Shown here: positions 16,268 to 24,829 of the stretch, piece by piece | Numbering within the stretch: the first letter of the stretch is position 1 | Layout: every line of letters starts with the position of its first letter | Assembly: GCA_963724705.1 (NCBI GenBank) | Contig: CAVRVS010000004.1 | Location: 1,364,001-1,428,000, forward strand | Length of the DNA: 64,000 bases | Direction of reading: 5' to 3' | Source of the DNA: DASQPR01 sp963724705 | Lineage (GTDB): Bacteria; Actinomycetota; Actinomycetes; Mycobacteriales; Micromonosporaceae | Notes under the pieces: generated by a model | What the model was told of the DNA's origin: nothing | Databases searched by the model: none | What the model saw: the letters and a program-made list of their open reading frames with translations, nothing else | Made by a program: the position numbers and the translations under genes

Positions 16268-17380
16268 CGATCGCTCCTCGTGTTCCTCAAGTGAGTGTCT
16301 GTCATAGTGCCGCACTCGGCGAAGAGCCGACCGATGCCGCGCCGTGCCCCCGGTCAGCCACGGACGCCCTCCAACGTCTGCGCGGCGAGATCGGGTTGTG
16401 TCGACTCGTCGGTGTGGCTCGGGCGTCGGCGCGCGGCGAACGGCGTCCCCGAGCAGCAGGCCAGCGCCCGGGGCAACGGCGAAGAGCATGAGCACCGCAT
16501 AGAGTGTGGCGACCGTGACCCCGGTGGCCGCGCCGAGCCCGGCTGCGGCGAAGGCCCAGGCGGCAACACCCTCCCGTGGCCCCCATCCGCCGATACTCAA
16601 CGGAATCACCACGGCGGTCTGGACCACCATCAGCAGCGCGACCAGTTCGCCCAGCGGCGCGGTGCTGCCGGCGACGCGGGCCGCGATGACGAACGTGGCC
16701 GTGTGCCCGGCGACGACCAGCACCGATGCCAGCGTGAGCTGCGGCCACACGTCCCGGGCCAGCAGCCCGCGACGCAGGTCATCAGAGACGGCCCTGGCCG
16801 TACGGGCCAACCGCGACTGGCCACGGCGAGCTGCGCCCCACACCGCCAGCGCCACACACACGGCTAAGCCCGCGATACCCGCCAGCACGTACGGCAACGC
16901 GGGACGGACCGGCGAGGCCACCGTCAGCAATACGACGGCGGTCACCGCGGCCTGGATGACCTGACCCCACAGCCGTTCCCACCCCACCGCGCGCACCCCT
17001 CGCGGGACGTCTCCCGCGCGCCGGCCATGGATGACCGCCCGGTGCACGTCACCGATAACCCCACCGATGAGCACCGAGTTGAGGAACAGCGAACGGTAGT
17101 ACGCGCCACTCGCGCGCCACAGGCCAATGTCCATGCCAAGTGCCCGGGCCACGACCCGCCACCGCCAGGCAGAACACACCGTCGTCAGGGCAGTGAGCAC
17201 GACGGCCGCCACGACGGCCGGCCAGGTGACCGCCCGCAGGCCGTCCTCGAACGGCGCCGCGCCCAACACCCGCACGAGAAACCACAGCACGGTGACGCCG
17301 GCGGCCAGGCGCAACAACAACGGGCCGAACCGACGCACGGCTCGACCCAACCCGACCGCAACCGAGTGCGTGGACACCAC
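15806..17380 (-). CDS. LPG-synthase-TM/UPF0104 membrane protein open frame, continuing into an SRPBCC domain
   Basis: One 524-codon frame. Residues 1-330 have about eight hydrophobic helices and the family landmarks SAWRWRVVARALG, YYRSLFLNSVLIGGVIGDVHR and VIPLSIGGWGPREG. These identify the lysylphosphatidylglycerol-synthase transmembrane/AglD-like superfamily, which includes flippase-like proteins. Residues 330-372 are Arg-rich and look untranslated. Residues 373-524 are an SRPBCC domain preceded by a strong internal start (next entry). I think two genes lost the stop codon between them, or a base was misread, and that this is not a functional fusion. Both readings remain possible. Confidence 0.7.
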   Translation of the reverse strand: MVSTHSVAVGLGRAVRRFGPLLLRLAAGVTVLWFLVRVLGAAPFEDGLRAVTWPAVVAAVVLTALTTVCSAWRWRVVARALGMDIGLWRASGAYYRSLFLNSVLIGGVIGDVHRAVIHGRRAGDVPRGVRAVGWERLWGQVIQAAVTAVVLLTVASPVRPALPYVLAGIAGLAVCVALAVWGAARRGQSRLARTARAVSDDLRRGLLARDVWPQLTLASVLVVAGHTATFVIAARVAGSTAPLGELVALLMVVQTAVVIPLSIGGWGPREGVAAWAFAAAGLGAATGVTVATLYAVLMLFAVAPGAGLLLGDAVRRAPTPEPHRRVDTTRSRRADVGGRPWLTGGTARHRSALRRVRHYDRHSLEEHEERSMTIRTESRITIASSVDDVWAYVCDVGRWPEWAPTVLECWVRGGGSLQPGSRVDQRAKDLGRTHDRSQEVTAVEAPRYVAFAGRMGKSPSRWAMELEPVHDTQTDAKMWIEIDLAGFMRAAGGLLKGSLQRVSDREMVAIKAAVESTARQGVES

Positions 17381-17869
17381 ACATATTTACACGGGCCGGC
17401 CGGACACGTAGTTCAAACGGCCGAGCGCGACAGCAAAGCGGTCCGGCCGCCGGTCACGCTGACCAGCAGTGCCGCCGCCCCGTTCTGCCGTCGGGAATCG
17501 CGGTAGACAGCCGCTGCCGCGCTCTGGATGACCACCTGAGTGACCGCCAGCATCTCGCTGGCGCGCGGGCAAGGTCCGGTCCATCGCGACCGGGCCCGTG
17601 AGTAGCAGACACTCTCTGTTACAACGATCCCAGCGTGGTCGCAAGATCCGCAATGTCCTCGACGCTCATGTCGCCATCCGAGAGCAACGGAACGAACTGT
17701 GCCCCGGTTCGCGTAGGGTCACTCCCCCGGCTCGAGCCGTCGGGCGCCTGTGATTCCGGGCGGCTTCGGTCAGTCGGGCCCTCGGACCGGCAACGTTAAC
17801 CAGGCAAAGTGACCCGTCGGCGATTTGCACGACTGGCCCGCGGGTAGCCGCGTCCGCGTCCGGGAGCCG
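17381..17869. other. Gene-free stretch
   Basis: About 490 bases without a supported gene. Open frames here are short and Arg-rich. It should contain the promoter of the minus-strand membrane gene that starts at 17380. Confidence 0.35.
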
Positions 17870-18010
17870 TCAGCCCAGAGCCCGGTATTCAGCCGAGGGC
17901 TTGGCCAGGTCTGGATGCGCCAGCCAGTACAGGTCGTTGTGGACTTTCAGCATCGCCCAATGCCATGGCCCGTCATGGAACACGAGCTCGCGGTACGGCG
18001 TCCAGTCCAC
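17870..18010 (-). CDS. Small hypothetical protein (46 residues)
   Basis: From a GTG at 18010, the frame gives a Trp/His-rich protein that includes WTPYRELVFHDGPWHWAML and NDLYWLAHPDL and ends SAEYRALG. A stop lies four codons upstream of the start. The composition is protein-like, unlike the surrounding noise, and has no Arg bias. I do not recognise the family. It could also be the C-terminal relic of a larger gene. Confidence 0.35.
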   Translation of the reverse strand: MDWTPYRELVFHDGPWHWAMLKVHNDLYWLAHPDLAKPSAEYRALG

Positions 18011-18179
18011 ATCGTCACTCTAAGGCGGTTGATCCCTGGAGATTAGGGCCGGCGGCTGGGGTCGGTGTCGGTGACGGTCGCCTGGGGGCGAGTTGAGCCG
18101 ATTCGTGTGTGGCCGGTTGGTGGCCGGTGGGTGGCGGGGGTTGGGTAACAGCGGCGGACTCATGCCGTTCTACCAGGGG

Positions 18180-18198
18180 TTTTGTTAGCCTAGCTCTA
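18180..18198 (+). promoter_or_regulatory. Probable DtxR/IdeR iron box
   Basis: TTTTGTTAGCCTAGCTCTA matches the iron-box palindrome TTAGGTTAGCCTAACCTAA at 13 of 19 positions, including an unbroken GTTAGCCTA core. It lies 37 bases before the start of a ferritin-like gene. Iron-loaded IdeR activates ferritin genes and represses uptake genes in related bacteria. Confidence 0.5.
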
Positions 18199-18234
18199 CC
18201 AGCAATCCGTCCACACCGCGTATCGGAGATGGAG

Positions 18235-19029
18235 ATGGTCGCACTATCGGCCCGGGCCGTGTTCGAAGAAATCTTCGACAACGACCAAACGTTCCAACTG
18301 TTCTGCTCCATCGCGGCCAGCGGCGAAGCACAAGGCGGCTGGGAAAACGCCCGCATCGCCGCCCTCGTACCAGCCACCTACCAAAACCTCGCACCAAAAA
18401 TCACCCGACACGGCGCCGACGAAGACAAACACGGCCGCATCTTCACCGCCCTACTCCACCAACGCGGCCTCACCACCGTGCCCGTCCCACCCGACACCGA
18501 CTACACCATGCTCCTAGAACAACACGGCTTCGGCATCGCCCACGACCAACTCCGCAACAACCAACCCCTCACCGAACACGACATCATCACCTACCTCGCC
18601 CACAGCCGCGTCACCGAACAACGCGCCGCCGAACAAATGCGCACCCTGCGCCGCTACACCACCAGCCGCCCCGAATTCACCCGAGCCATCCGCATGATCT
18701 CCCACGACGAAGACAACCACCTCGGCTACTGCCACGAAGAACTCCTACGCCTACGCCACAACGGACACGCCACCCTCATCCACGACACCCTACGCAACAC
18801 CGCCAAAGCCGAAATCGGTGTCTACCGCACCGTCAGCACCGCCGTCATGACCCACATGGCCCAACTCCTACACTGGCCAACCTGGAAAACCACCCTCCTC
18901 CACGCCGGCATCACCACCATCTACGCCTACGAACGCCTCATCGGCTGGCGCCGCATGACCACCCTGCGACCACCCACACACCCCAACCCCCTCGGCAACC
19001 CAACACCCGCCACCAAACCCACAGCCTGA
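18235..19029 (+). CDS. Ferritin-like di-iron protein
   Basis: 264 residues from the second of two ATGs (18235), six bases after GGAG. Two ExxH motifs, Glu63-His66 in DEDKH and Glu159-His162 in DEDNH, together with Glu128/Glu133 between them, form the ligand pattern of a four-helix di-iron carboxylate protein. Long amphipathic helices fill the rest. Function could be iron storage, oxidation or a di-iron oxygenase-type reaction; the substrate is unknown. The coding strand is notably poor in G and rich in C at third positions compared with its neighbours, which may reflect a different origin. A probable iron box lies upstream. Confidence 0.75.
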   Translation: MVALSARAVFEEIFDNDQTFQLFCSIAASGEAQGGWENARIAALVPATYQNLAPKITRHGADEDKHGRIFTALLHQRGLTTVPVPPDTDYTMLLEQHGFGIAHDQLRNNQPLTEHDIITYLAHSRVTEQRAAEQMRTLRRYTTSRPEFTRAIRMISHDEDNHLGYCHEELLRLRHNGHATLIHDTLRNTAKAEIGVYRTVSTAVMTHMAQLLHWPTWKTTLLHAGITTIYAYERLIGWRRMTTLRPPTHPNPLGNPTPATKPTA

Positions 19030-19075
19030 CCGTCCGGCAACACCCGGTGCGGCCCCCGCATTTCGCTGCTGTACG

Positions 19076-19868
19076 TCACTTGGCGAACAGATCACTTTGC
19101 CCCGCGACGAACTCCTCGACGGACTCCGCGGATCGGCCGGTAATTTCCTCGACCGTGGAGGTCATGCGGTCATACCGATTCTCGCGATGTAGCCGGGCCA
19201 TCGTGGTGATGTGCTCATCGACGTACGATCCGAGCCCGGCGCGTGACAGCACTTGCTCGGCCCACGTCTCCCACGGGACGTCGACGTAGGAAACCGGTCG
19301 GTTCAGCGCGCGGGCGTACTCTTCGGCGATGCCGTTCATGTCCTGCGATCGGGGCCCGGTCAGCTCGAACACACGCCCGATGTACGGCCCCGGATCGGTC
19401 AGGATCGTTGCGACGACCCGCGCGACGTCGTCGGTCGTGACCGGTGAGGTGCGACCGGCCCCGAATGGGAGCCGGAAGGTGCCGTTGTCGGCAATGGAGC
19501 GCGCAGCCAGGGTCGTGAACAACGGACTGTCCAGGAAGACAGTCGGGCGAACGTGTACGACCGGAAGCCCCGGACCAGCTAAACACCTGTTCCGACAGCC
19601 AGTGCAGCCGCTGATGGTGTGACTCGCTCATGCTGAGCGCGTCCATCTGAGACACGGTCATCTGCGAGATGGCAACGAGTGCATCCAAATCGCCGACGGC
19701 CCGGGCCACCATCGCGACGGTGGCGGTGGCTTCGAGGTAGGACGGCGCCAGGCTCATGCTGAAGAACATCCGTTGGACCGAGTCGAGGGCCGTCGCGACA
19801 TCTGCCGGCCGCGTGAGGTCGCGGACGACGACGTCGGCGCCGAGCGCGCGCGATGAGGCTGCGGGGCG
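19076..19868 (-). pseudogene. NmrA-like NAD(P)-binding protein, truncated and frameshifted
   Basis: The minus strand encodes GADVVVRDLTRPADVATALD, then YLEATATVAMVARA, then SESHHQRLHWLSEQV. After a break it continues LPVVHVRPTVFLDSPLF and ends FVAGQSDLFAK. This is the atypical SDR/NmrA family. The N-terminal Rossmann GxxGxxG segment is missing because the sequence runs straight into the end of the neighbouring methyltransferase. One extra G in a GGGG run (19568-19571) shifts the frame; removing it restores SGLPVVHVRPT. Probably dead because of the missing N-terminus, whatever the status of the single base. Confidence 0.75.
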
Positions 19869-19872
19869 GGGT

Positions 19873-20619
19873 TCAGGTTACGAGCAGGCGAAGTCCAAGC
19901 TCCGCTGCATCGAGCGCGACGAGGTCTCGGTTGCGTTCGGCCCACTGACCGGATGCGAGGTCATCACGCAGGCTGCGCACTGCCCGCTGCTCGGCCTCCG
20001 GCCCGACTCTGGTCCACACCGACATTCCGCGACGGACATGATCGTCGAGGTATGCCTCCGGTCGGCGCCAGTAGGCCTCGAAGAAGCCGTCAGCGCAGTC
20101 CCATGGAATGAGCACCGGCACCGTGCGCGCGCCGATCGCGCTGGCCAGTTCGATCAGTGAAGGCCGGTCGACGAGAAAGTCAGCGACCTCAGGCAGGTAG
20201 TCGCGAGTCAGCCAGAACTGACGAAGCCATCCGGACTCGCTGGTGTCGTGTGTGAACACCACGACGCGGCGAGCCACACGCCGCATCTCGCGAAGGCCCG
20301 CGATCGGATCCCGCCAGTGATGGAGGGTGGCAAAAGCCATCGCTGCGTCGAAGGACTGGTCCTCGAAGGGAAGGTTCTCCGCGGCACCGGCCACGCACGG
20401 CGCTGCGCCGGCGGGACGCTGCCCACGCATGAGCGCCGACGGTTCCACCGCGGTGACGTCCGGGCCTGTGGGCTCGTAGGAGCCGGTGCCGGCCCCGACG
20501 TTCAAGACGGTGCGTGCGTCGCCCAGCGCAGCCCAGATCTGTGCGGCGATCCGCGGCTCGGTGCGCCGCGTGACGGTGTACGTGGCTCCGATGGTGTCGT
20601 ACAACTGAGCGCTGGACAT
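19873..20619 (-). CDS. Class I SAM-dependent methyltransferase (methyltransferase type 11)
   Basis: 248 residues from the ATG at 20619 (AGGG four bases upstream). I preferred this to an upstream in-frame start at 20754, whose extra segment is Arg/Cys-rich and unlike the family. Motif I is VLNVGAGTGSYEP, followed by VTAVEPSALM, then AAENLPFEDQSFDAAMAFAT and LHHWRDPIAGLREMRRVARR. The C-terminal half has DYLPEVADF and a Trp-rich region. Substrate unknown. Close relatives are annotated only as methyltransferases. Confidence 0.85.
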   Translation of the reverse strand: MSSAQLYDTIGATYTVTRRTEPRIAAQIWAALGDARTVLNVGAGTGSYEPTGPDVTAVEPSALMRGQRPAGAAPCVAGAAENLPFEDQSFDAAMAFATLHHWRDPIAGLREMRRVARRVVVFTHDTSESGWLRQFWLTRDYLPEVADFLVDRPSLIELASAIGARTVPVLIPWDCADGFFEAYWRRPEAYLDDHVRRGMSVWTRVGPEAEQRAVRSLRDDLASGQWAERNRDLVALDAAELGLRLLVT

Positions 20620-20864
20620 GTCCCTGCTCTCTCTGGCTGTCACCATCTCCGGGTCGCACGTGACCCGGCAGCGCTGCCCGGTGGCCTGGTCACGTGCGGA
20701 CCATTTCACCACAGCGTGGCAACGTCGAACGAGCTGCCGGACAGGGTGAGACACAGTAATACCGCCAGCCCTCCGGGTCGGAAGAGCTCAGCGTGCCATC
20801 TCGCCCGGTCCACAGTCGACGAATGCGGCGGCGCCGCCGAGCGGGCCTGGCCGGAGAATTCTGG

Positions 20865-21767
20865 TCAGCGGACCCGTGCCCGCAGGAACAGCCCGATCTG
20901 CTCGGTGGCCTCCGCGGCCTCTGGCGTGCCCAGCGTGGTCTGGTAGACGTGGGGCAGGCCTTCGGCGATCTGTAGCGTCACGTCGACCCCGGTTTCGGTT
21001 GCCGCGGTGGCCAGCCGTTCCGAGTCGCTGAGCAATAGGTCGGCCGTCCCCGCTTGTATCAGCAGTGGCGGGAGCCCGGCCAATGAGGCGAAGAGTGGCG
21101 ACGCCAGCGGCGTCTCCGGATCTGCGCCGGCGAGGTAGTCAGAGCTCAACTGGCTCAGCAAGGCGGGGGTCGAGATCGGATCCTCGTCGACGCGCTCGAT
21201 CATCGATGCGCCGGAGCTGGTCAGGTCTACCGTCGGTGACATCAGGACGGCGGCGGCCGGCATCGCGTCGCCGGCGTCACGCAACGCCACAAGCAGGGCG
21301 ACGCTCAGCCCTCCGCCCGCTGAGTCGCCGGCCACCGCCAACGAATTCGCACTCCTGTGCTGGTCGCCACGGAGCCAGTGCCAAGCCGCCATGACGTCGT
21401 CGATGGCGGCGGGGAAGGGATGCTCGGGGGCCAGACGATATTCGAGAAATAGCACCCGCATCCCAGCGGCCCGACCGAGCCGTGCAGCCAACTCGCCGTG
21501 GCTTCGCAGCGACCCGAACTCGTAACCTCCGCCGTGCAGAAAGAGCAATACCCGGCCGGTGTACGTTCCTGGACCGTCGAGCCAGTGCGCCGGCACCCCG
21601 CCGGCGACCACGTCCGTCACCAGGACGTCGTCGGGCATCGGATAAAGGCGGTCAGCGGGGGCGAATGCGGCGCGCTGCTCGTCCAGCGACGGTGCGACCC
21701 GGCCGGCCGCGGCGTTCCGACGATCCCATTCGGCGCCGATCGCGGCCTGCATTGCCCGGCTTGGCAT
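20865..21767 (-). CDS. Alpha/beta hydrolase, hormone-sensitive-lipase family esterase
   Basis: 300 residues from the ATG at 21767 (AAGGGG seven bases upstream). HGGG oxyanion motif at residues 78-81, nucleophile Ser149 in GDSAGG, an Asp in AGTADLLLSD and the catalytic His in GLPHVYQ make a complete triad. EYRLAPEHPFPAA is characteristic of the family. Cytosolic, acting on short-chain esters or lactones; natural substrate unknown. Confidence 0.9.
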   Translation of the reverse strand: MPSRAMQAAIGAEWDRRNAAAGRVAPSLDEQRAAFAPADRLYPMPDDVLVTDVVAGGVPAHWLDGPGTYTGRVLLFLHGGGYEFGSLRSHGELAARLGRAAGMRVLFLEYRLAPEHPFPAAIDDVMAAWHWLRGDQHRSANSLAVAGDSAGGGLSVALLVALRDAGDAMPAAAVLMSPTVDLTSSGASMIERVDEDPISTPALLSQLSSDYLAGADPETPLASPLFASLAGLPPLLIQAGTADLLLSDSERLATAATETGVDVTLQIAEGLPHVYQTTLGTPEAAEATEQIGLFLRARVR

Positions 21768-22075
21768 GGCTGGACCCCTTTTTCGCGTACGGCGGCCTAC
21801 GTCGTTCAGCATGCGCCGGCACCGACCGCCGGGTATCCCAATCCGCGCTGGGCGTCGGTAGCGCCCACGTCGCCCGCGCCGGCGACCCGCGCCGACGACC
21901 CCGCGCGGACGACCCGTCCACGGCGGTGGACTCCGCGCAGCGCTCGCTGAGAGTTTCCCGATCCACCGCCGTGGCACCGGCGGGCTCACTAGCGTTGCCG
22001 TTGCGGTATCTCGTCTGATCATCGCTAGTCGAACAGGCGTTTCCACGTAAGCAGGCTGGACACTGGAGGCCGAAT

Positions 22076-22597
22076 ATGAGCGTCATCGACGAAAGCGTGA
22101 AGGCCAATACGACGATCGCGAATGACTACGACCCAAGTCGGGTGAAGCCGCCGGCGCCACGCGTCGCGATAGTCACCTGTATGGACCCTCGCCTCAGCAA
22201 CATCTTGCAGATGTTGGGGCTCGGAGTCGACGACGCCGACGTGATCAGGAACGCCGGAACCGTGATCGACGATGACTCCGTCCGGTCGCTAGTCGTGTCA
22301 ACCAGACTGCTCGGCAGCAGTGAAATAATGATCATTAATCACACGGACTGCGGGATGCTGACGTTCACCGACAGCGCTCTGGCGGATCGGCTCCGGAAGG
22401 AGACCGGACAAGTGCCGATCGCGCCGGCAAGGTTCTACAGCTTCAGCGATCTGGAAGACAACACCAGAGAGCAGATGCAAAAAGCCAGATCGCATCCGTG
22501 GATTTCGCCGACCATTCCGGTCCGAGGGTTCATCTACGACCTCGATACTGGACGACTGCGGGAGGTATCCCCCGCGCGGGAGACGGTCGCCGCATAA
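22076..22597 (+). CDS. Beta-class carbonic anhydrase
   Basis: 173 residues; GGAGG lies 7 bases before the ATG. Zinc ligands Cys35 and His89/Cys92 are seen in CMDPRL and NHTDCGM, and the Asp37-Arg39 dyad of the beta class is intact. The length is that of short actinobacterial homologues of the Rv1284/Cab type. It interconverts carbon dioxide and bicarbonate. Stands alone, followed by a terminator hairpin. Confidence 0.92.
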   Translation: MSVIDESVKANTTIANDYDPSRVKPPAPRVAIVTCMDPRLSNILQMLGLGVDDADVIRNAGTVIDDDSVRSLVVSTRLLGSSEIMIINHTDCGMLTFTDSALADRLRKETGQVPIAPARFYSFSDLEDNTREQMQKARSHPWISPTIPVRGFIYDLDTGRLREVSPARETVAA

Positions 22598-22603
22598 GCC
22601 GAC

Positions 22604-22625
22604 GCGCCGGCATTGCCGCCGGCGC
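22604..22625 (+). terminator. Hairpin terminator after the carbonic anhydrase gene
   Basis: GCGCCGGC (22604-22611) and GCCGGCGC (22618-22625) pair perfectly around a six-base loop, seven bases after the stop codon. No T-run. Confidence 0.55.
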
Positions 22626-22866
22626 CCCGGCGGCATCGGGACATGTGGTGCCAAGCGCGTGTTCGAGCGCCGCTGACGCCCAGCGCAAGAGGCCGCCGTC
22701 GACCGTGCGAGCTGGACGTTCTCGAGACGGACACGGCGACGCACCCGTACGGTTGGCTGGAATATGCCAGAGCCCGAAAGTTAGCTCATTGGTCGCGCGG
22801 GCCCGACCGACGGCTCGTCACCGAACCATGCGCCACTCGACGATCAACGGAGGAGGCTGCCGAGCC

Positions 22867-23751
22867 ATGAAGGTCACCCTCACCGGTGCAACAGGGTTCA
22901 TTGGATCCCACGTCCTGACGGAGCTGCAGGAACATGGCCACGAGGTCGTCGCACTGGTCCGTGACGACGCCCACGCGGACACCGTGGCCGCCCTCGGTGC
23001 CGCCCCGATCGTCGTCGACCTCTACGACCGACCGACGGTTGCAAGCATGTTCGGCGAGGCCGACGCGGGTGTCCATACGGCCAGTCCGGGCGACGCCACC
23101 AGCGCGGACCTGGACGCGGCAGTAGCCGACGCGGCGATCGATGCGTTCACGGGCACCGGCAAGCCGTACATTCAGATGAGCGGTCTGTGGATCTACGGAG
23201 ACAACGAGTCCATCACCGAGAACTCGCCCATCAATGCACCCGTGCTGGTGTCCTGGCGGCAGCCGATCGAACGTCGAGTGCTCGACGCCGACGGCATGCG
23301 GACGACGATCATCGGCGCGGGTGTCGCGTACGGCGACGGCGGAGGGGCGCTCCCCGGGCTACTTGAGAGCTCGCCGAGAGACGACGACGGTAACCTGATC
23401 ATGCTCGGCAGTGGACAACAGCACTGGTCGACCGTGCACGCCGCCGACCTGGCGAATGTCTTCCGCCGGGTCCTCGAGAGTGAGTCGGCCCATGGTTATT
23501 ACGTCGTCGGTAACGCAGCGAACTCGACCGTGGCCGAATTGACCGAGGCGGCCGCGGTGCCGGCCGGCGCCGCCGGGGCGGTCCCCGGTTCTGACGACGA
23601 GGCTCGGGCTCGCCTCGGCGACTACCTCGCCGAAGCCCTGTTGCTCGACCAGGGTGAGAATGCGGCCAGAGCCCAGGCCGACCTCGGATGGCGGCCGACC
23701 CGGCCGACACTGGTCGACGATTTCCGCAGCGGAAGCTACGCCATGGCATAG
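22867..23751 (+). CDS. NAD-dependent epimerase/dehydratase (atypical short-chain dehydrogenase)
   Basis: 294 residues from the ATG at 22867 with AGGAGG 12 bases upstream. The Rossmann motif GATGFIGSHV is at residues 7-16. A MSGLWIYGDNESITENSP segment follows at the position of the catalytic Ser/Tyr region; the YxxxK lysine is not evident, as in other atypical members. HWSTVHAADLANVFRRVLE and DLGWRP in the C-terminal half fit the NmrA/epimerase branch. Substrate unknown. Confidence 0.8.
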   Translation: MKVTLTGATGFIGSHVLTELQEHGHEVVALVRDDAHADTVAALGAAPIVVDLYDRPTVASMFGEADAGVHTASPGDATSADLDAAVADAAIDAFTGTGKPYIQMSGLWIYGDNESITENSPINAPVLVSWRQPIERRVLDADGMRTTIIGAGVAYGDGGGALPGLLESSPRDDDGNLIMLGSGQQHWSTVHAADLANVFRRVLESESAHGYYVVGNAANSTVAELTEAAAVPAGAAGAVPGSDDEARARLGDYLAEALLLDQGENAARAQADLGWRPTRPTLVDDFRSGSYAMA

Positions 23752-23941
23752 GGACGCGGCCGCCGACAGCACCCGCGGGCGGTGATGGCCGCGCTGCGAC
23801 ATCACCCGCTGCGCGACATCCCCAACGGACATGACGTGCGCCCCGACCCATGAGGGGGCTACCGCGGGCTGGTAGGCCACTCCGAACGTGTACCAGCCCC
23901 CTCGCTCCGGTTGACAACCGCGTCAAGAGCAGGGGGTCGCG

Positions 23942-24769
23942 ATGCCGTGGTTTCCGGACTTCGTCAGTGCGGTGGAGCTCGCGCGCAGGCAGACCCGCGC
24001 CGCGGGCCTCGCTGATCCCGTCGCGCAGTATTTCAGCGCGCTGAGCACGAGGGACGCTCACGCGCTGGAGACGGTGTGGCCGGGTGAGGTGGTGGTTTAC
24101 GACCCGCGCGCCGGCGAAATCCGCGGCCACCGGCAGCTGCAGCGCTTCGTCAGCCGGAATCGGTCCTGGCTCGCCGAGCGCGACGCCCGCATCGAGACGG
24201 TAGCCTCCACCAGTTCTGGCGGGCGCGCGGTGGTGGAATTGTTGGCGCGCCTGGGCGACGACGGGCGGGAACTGGCGTGGCCGGTGGCCGTCGTCGCCGA
24301 ATCCCCGGACGATCTGTCGGTGGTGTTCCGCACCTATTGCAGCCAGTGGCCGGTCGATGGACGGCGGCACGTCAGGCCTCCCATCCTCACATCCGGGCCC
24401 GCCCACCCCGGTGACATCGTTGGCCGTTATCACGCTGCCGTGGAGGCTGGTGATGCCGAAGCGGTGGTGAACACGTTCGCAGCGGACGGGTACTACCGCG
24501 AGCCCATCGGCCCGCACGCCACCCACCGCGGCGCCGACGAGCTTCGCTCGTTTTTCACCGACCGCTTCAGCGACGATGGTGGTATCGGCTTGCAGGACTG
24601 CGCGGTGACCGACGACGGAGTGCGCTGCGCCGTGGAGTACAACGTCGTCCGCTGGGGCCGCCACGAGCTGCCACCGCAGGCGGGACTCGGCGTCTACGAA
24701 CGCGGCCCGGATGGTCTGCTGGCCGCGGTTCGCGTGTACGACGACGTCGAGCCACCCGCCCGGCATTGA
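23942..24769 (+). CDS. Tandem NTF2/SnoaL-like protein
   Basis: 275 residues with two copies of an NTF2-like fold. The first is around VAQYFSALSTRDAHALETVW, and the second around GRYHAAVEAGDAEAVVNTFA followed by DGYYREP. Both repeat the helix-sheet pattern of SnoaL-like proteins, which act as isomerases, hydrolases or ligand-binding modules. It lies 60 bases before the SDR gene and may be co-transcribed with it. No catalytic residue can be assigned. Confidence 0.7.
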   Translation: MPWFPDFVSAVELARRQTRAAGLADPVAQYFSALSTRDAHALETVWPGEVVVYDPRAGEIRGHRQLQRFVSRNRSWLAERDARIETVASTSSGGRAVVELLARLGDDGRELAWPVAVVAESPDDLSVVFRTYCSQWPVDGRRHVRPPILTSGPAHPGDIVGRYHAAVEAGDAEAVVNTFAADGYYREPIGPHATHRGADELRSFFTDRFSDDGGIGLQDCAVTDDGVRCAVEYNVVRWGRHELPPQAGLGVYERGPDGLLAAVRVYDDVEPPARH

Positions 24770-24829
24770 ATCCGATCGCCAACCGGTTTATGCGGTCAAC
24801 GGCGGCGACCACGAGATCCAGGAGGAATC

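Noticed and set aside
17387..17653. An 88-codon minus-strand frame beyond the flippase-like gene start
   Set aside because: It has a Gly/Arg-rich composition and no motif or ribosome site. The stretch is left as non-coding.
24567..24812. Possible small gene antisense to the SnoaL-like and SDR genes
   Set aside because: It is Arg-rich and lies within the coding region and ribosome site of supported genes.
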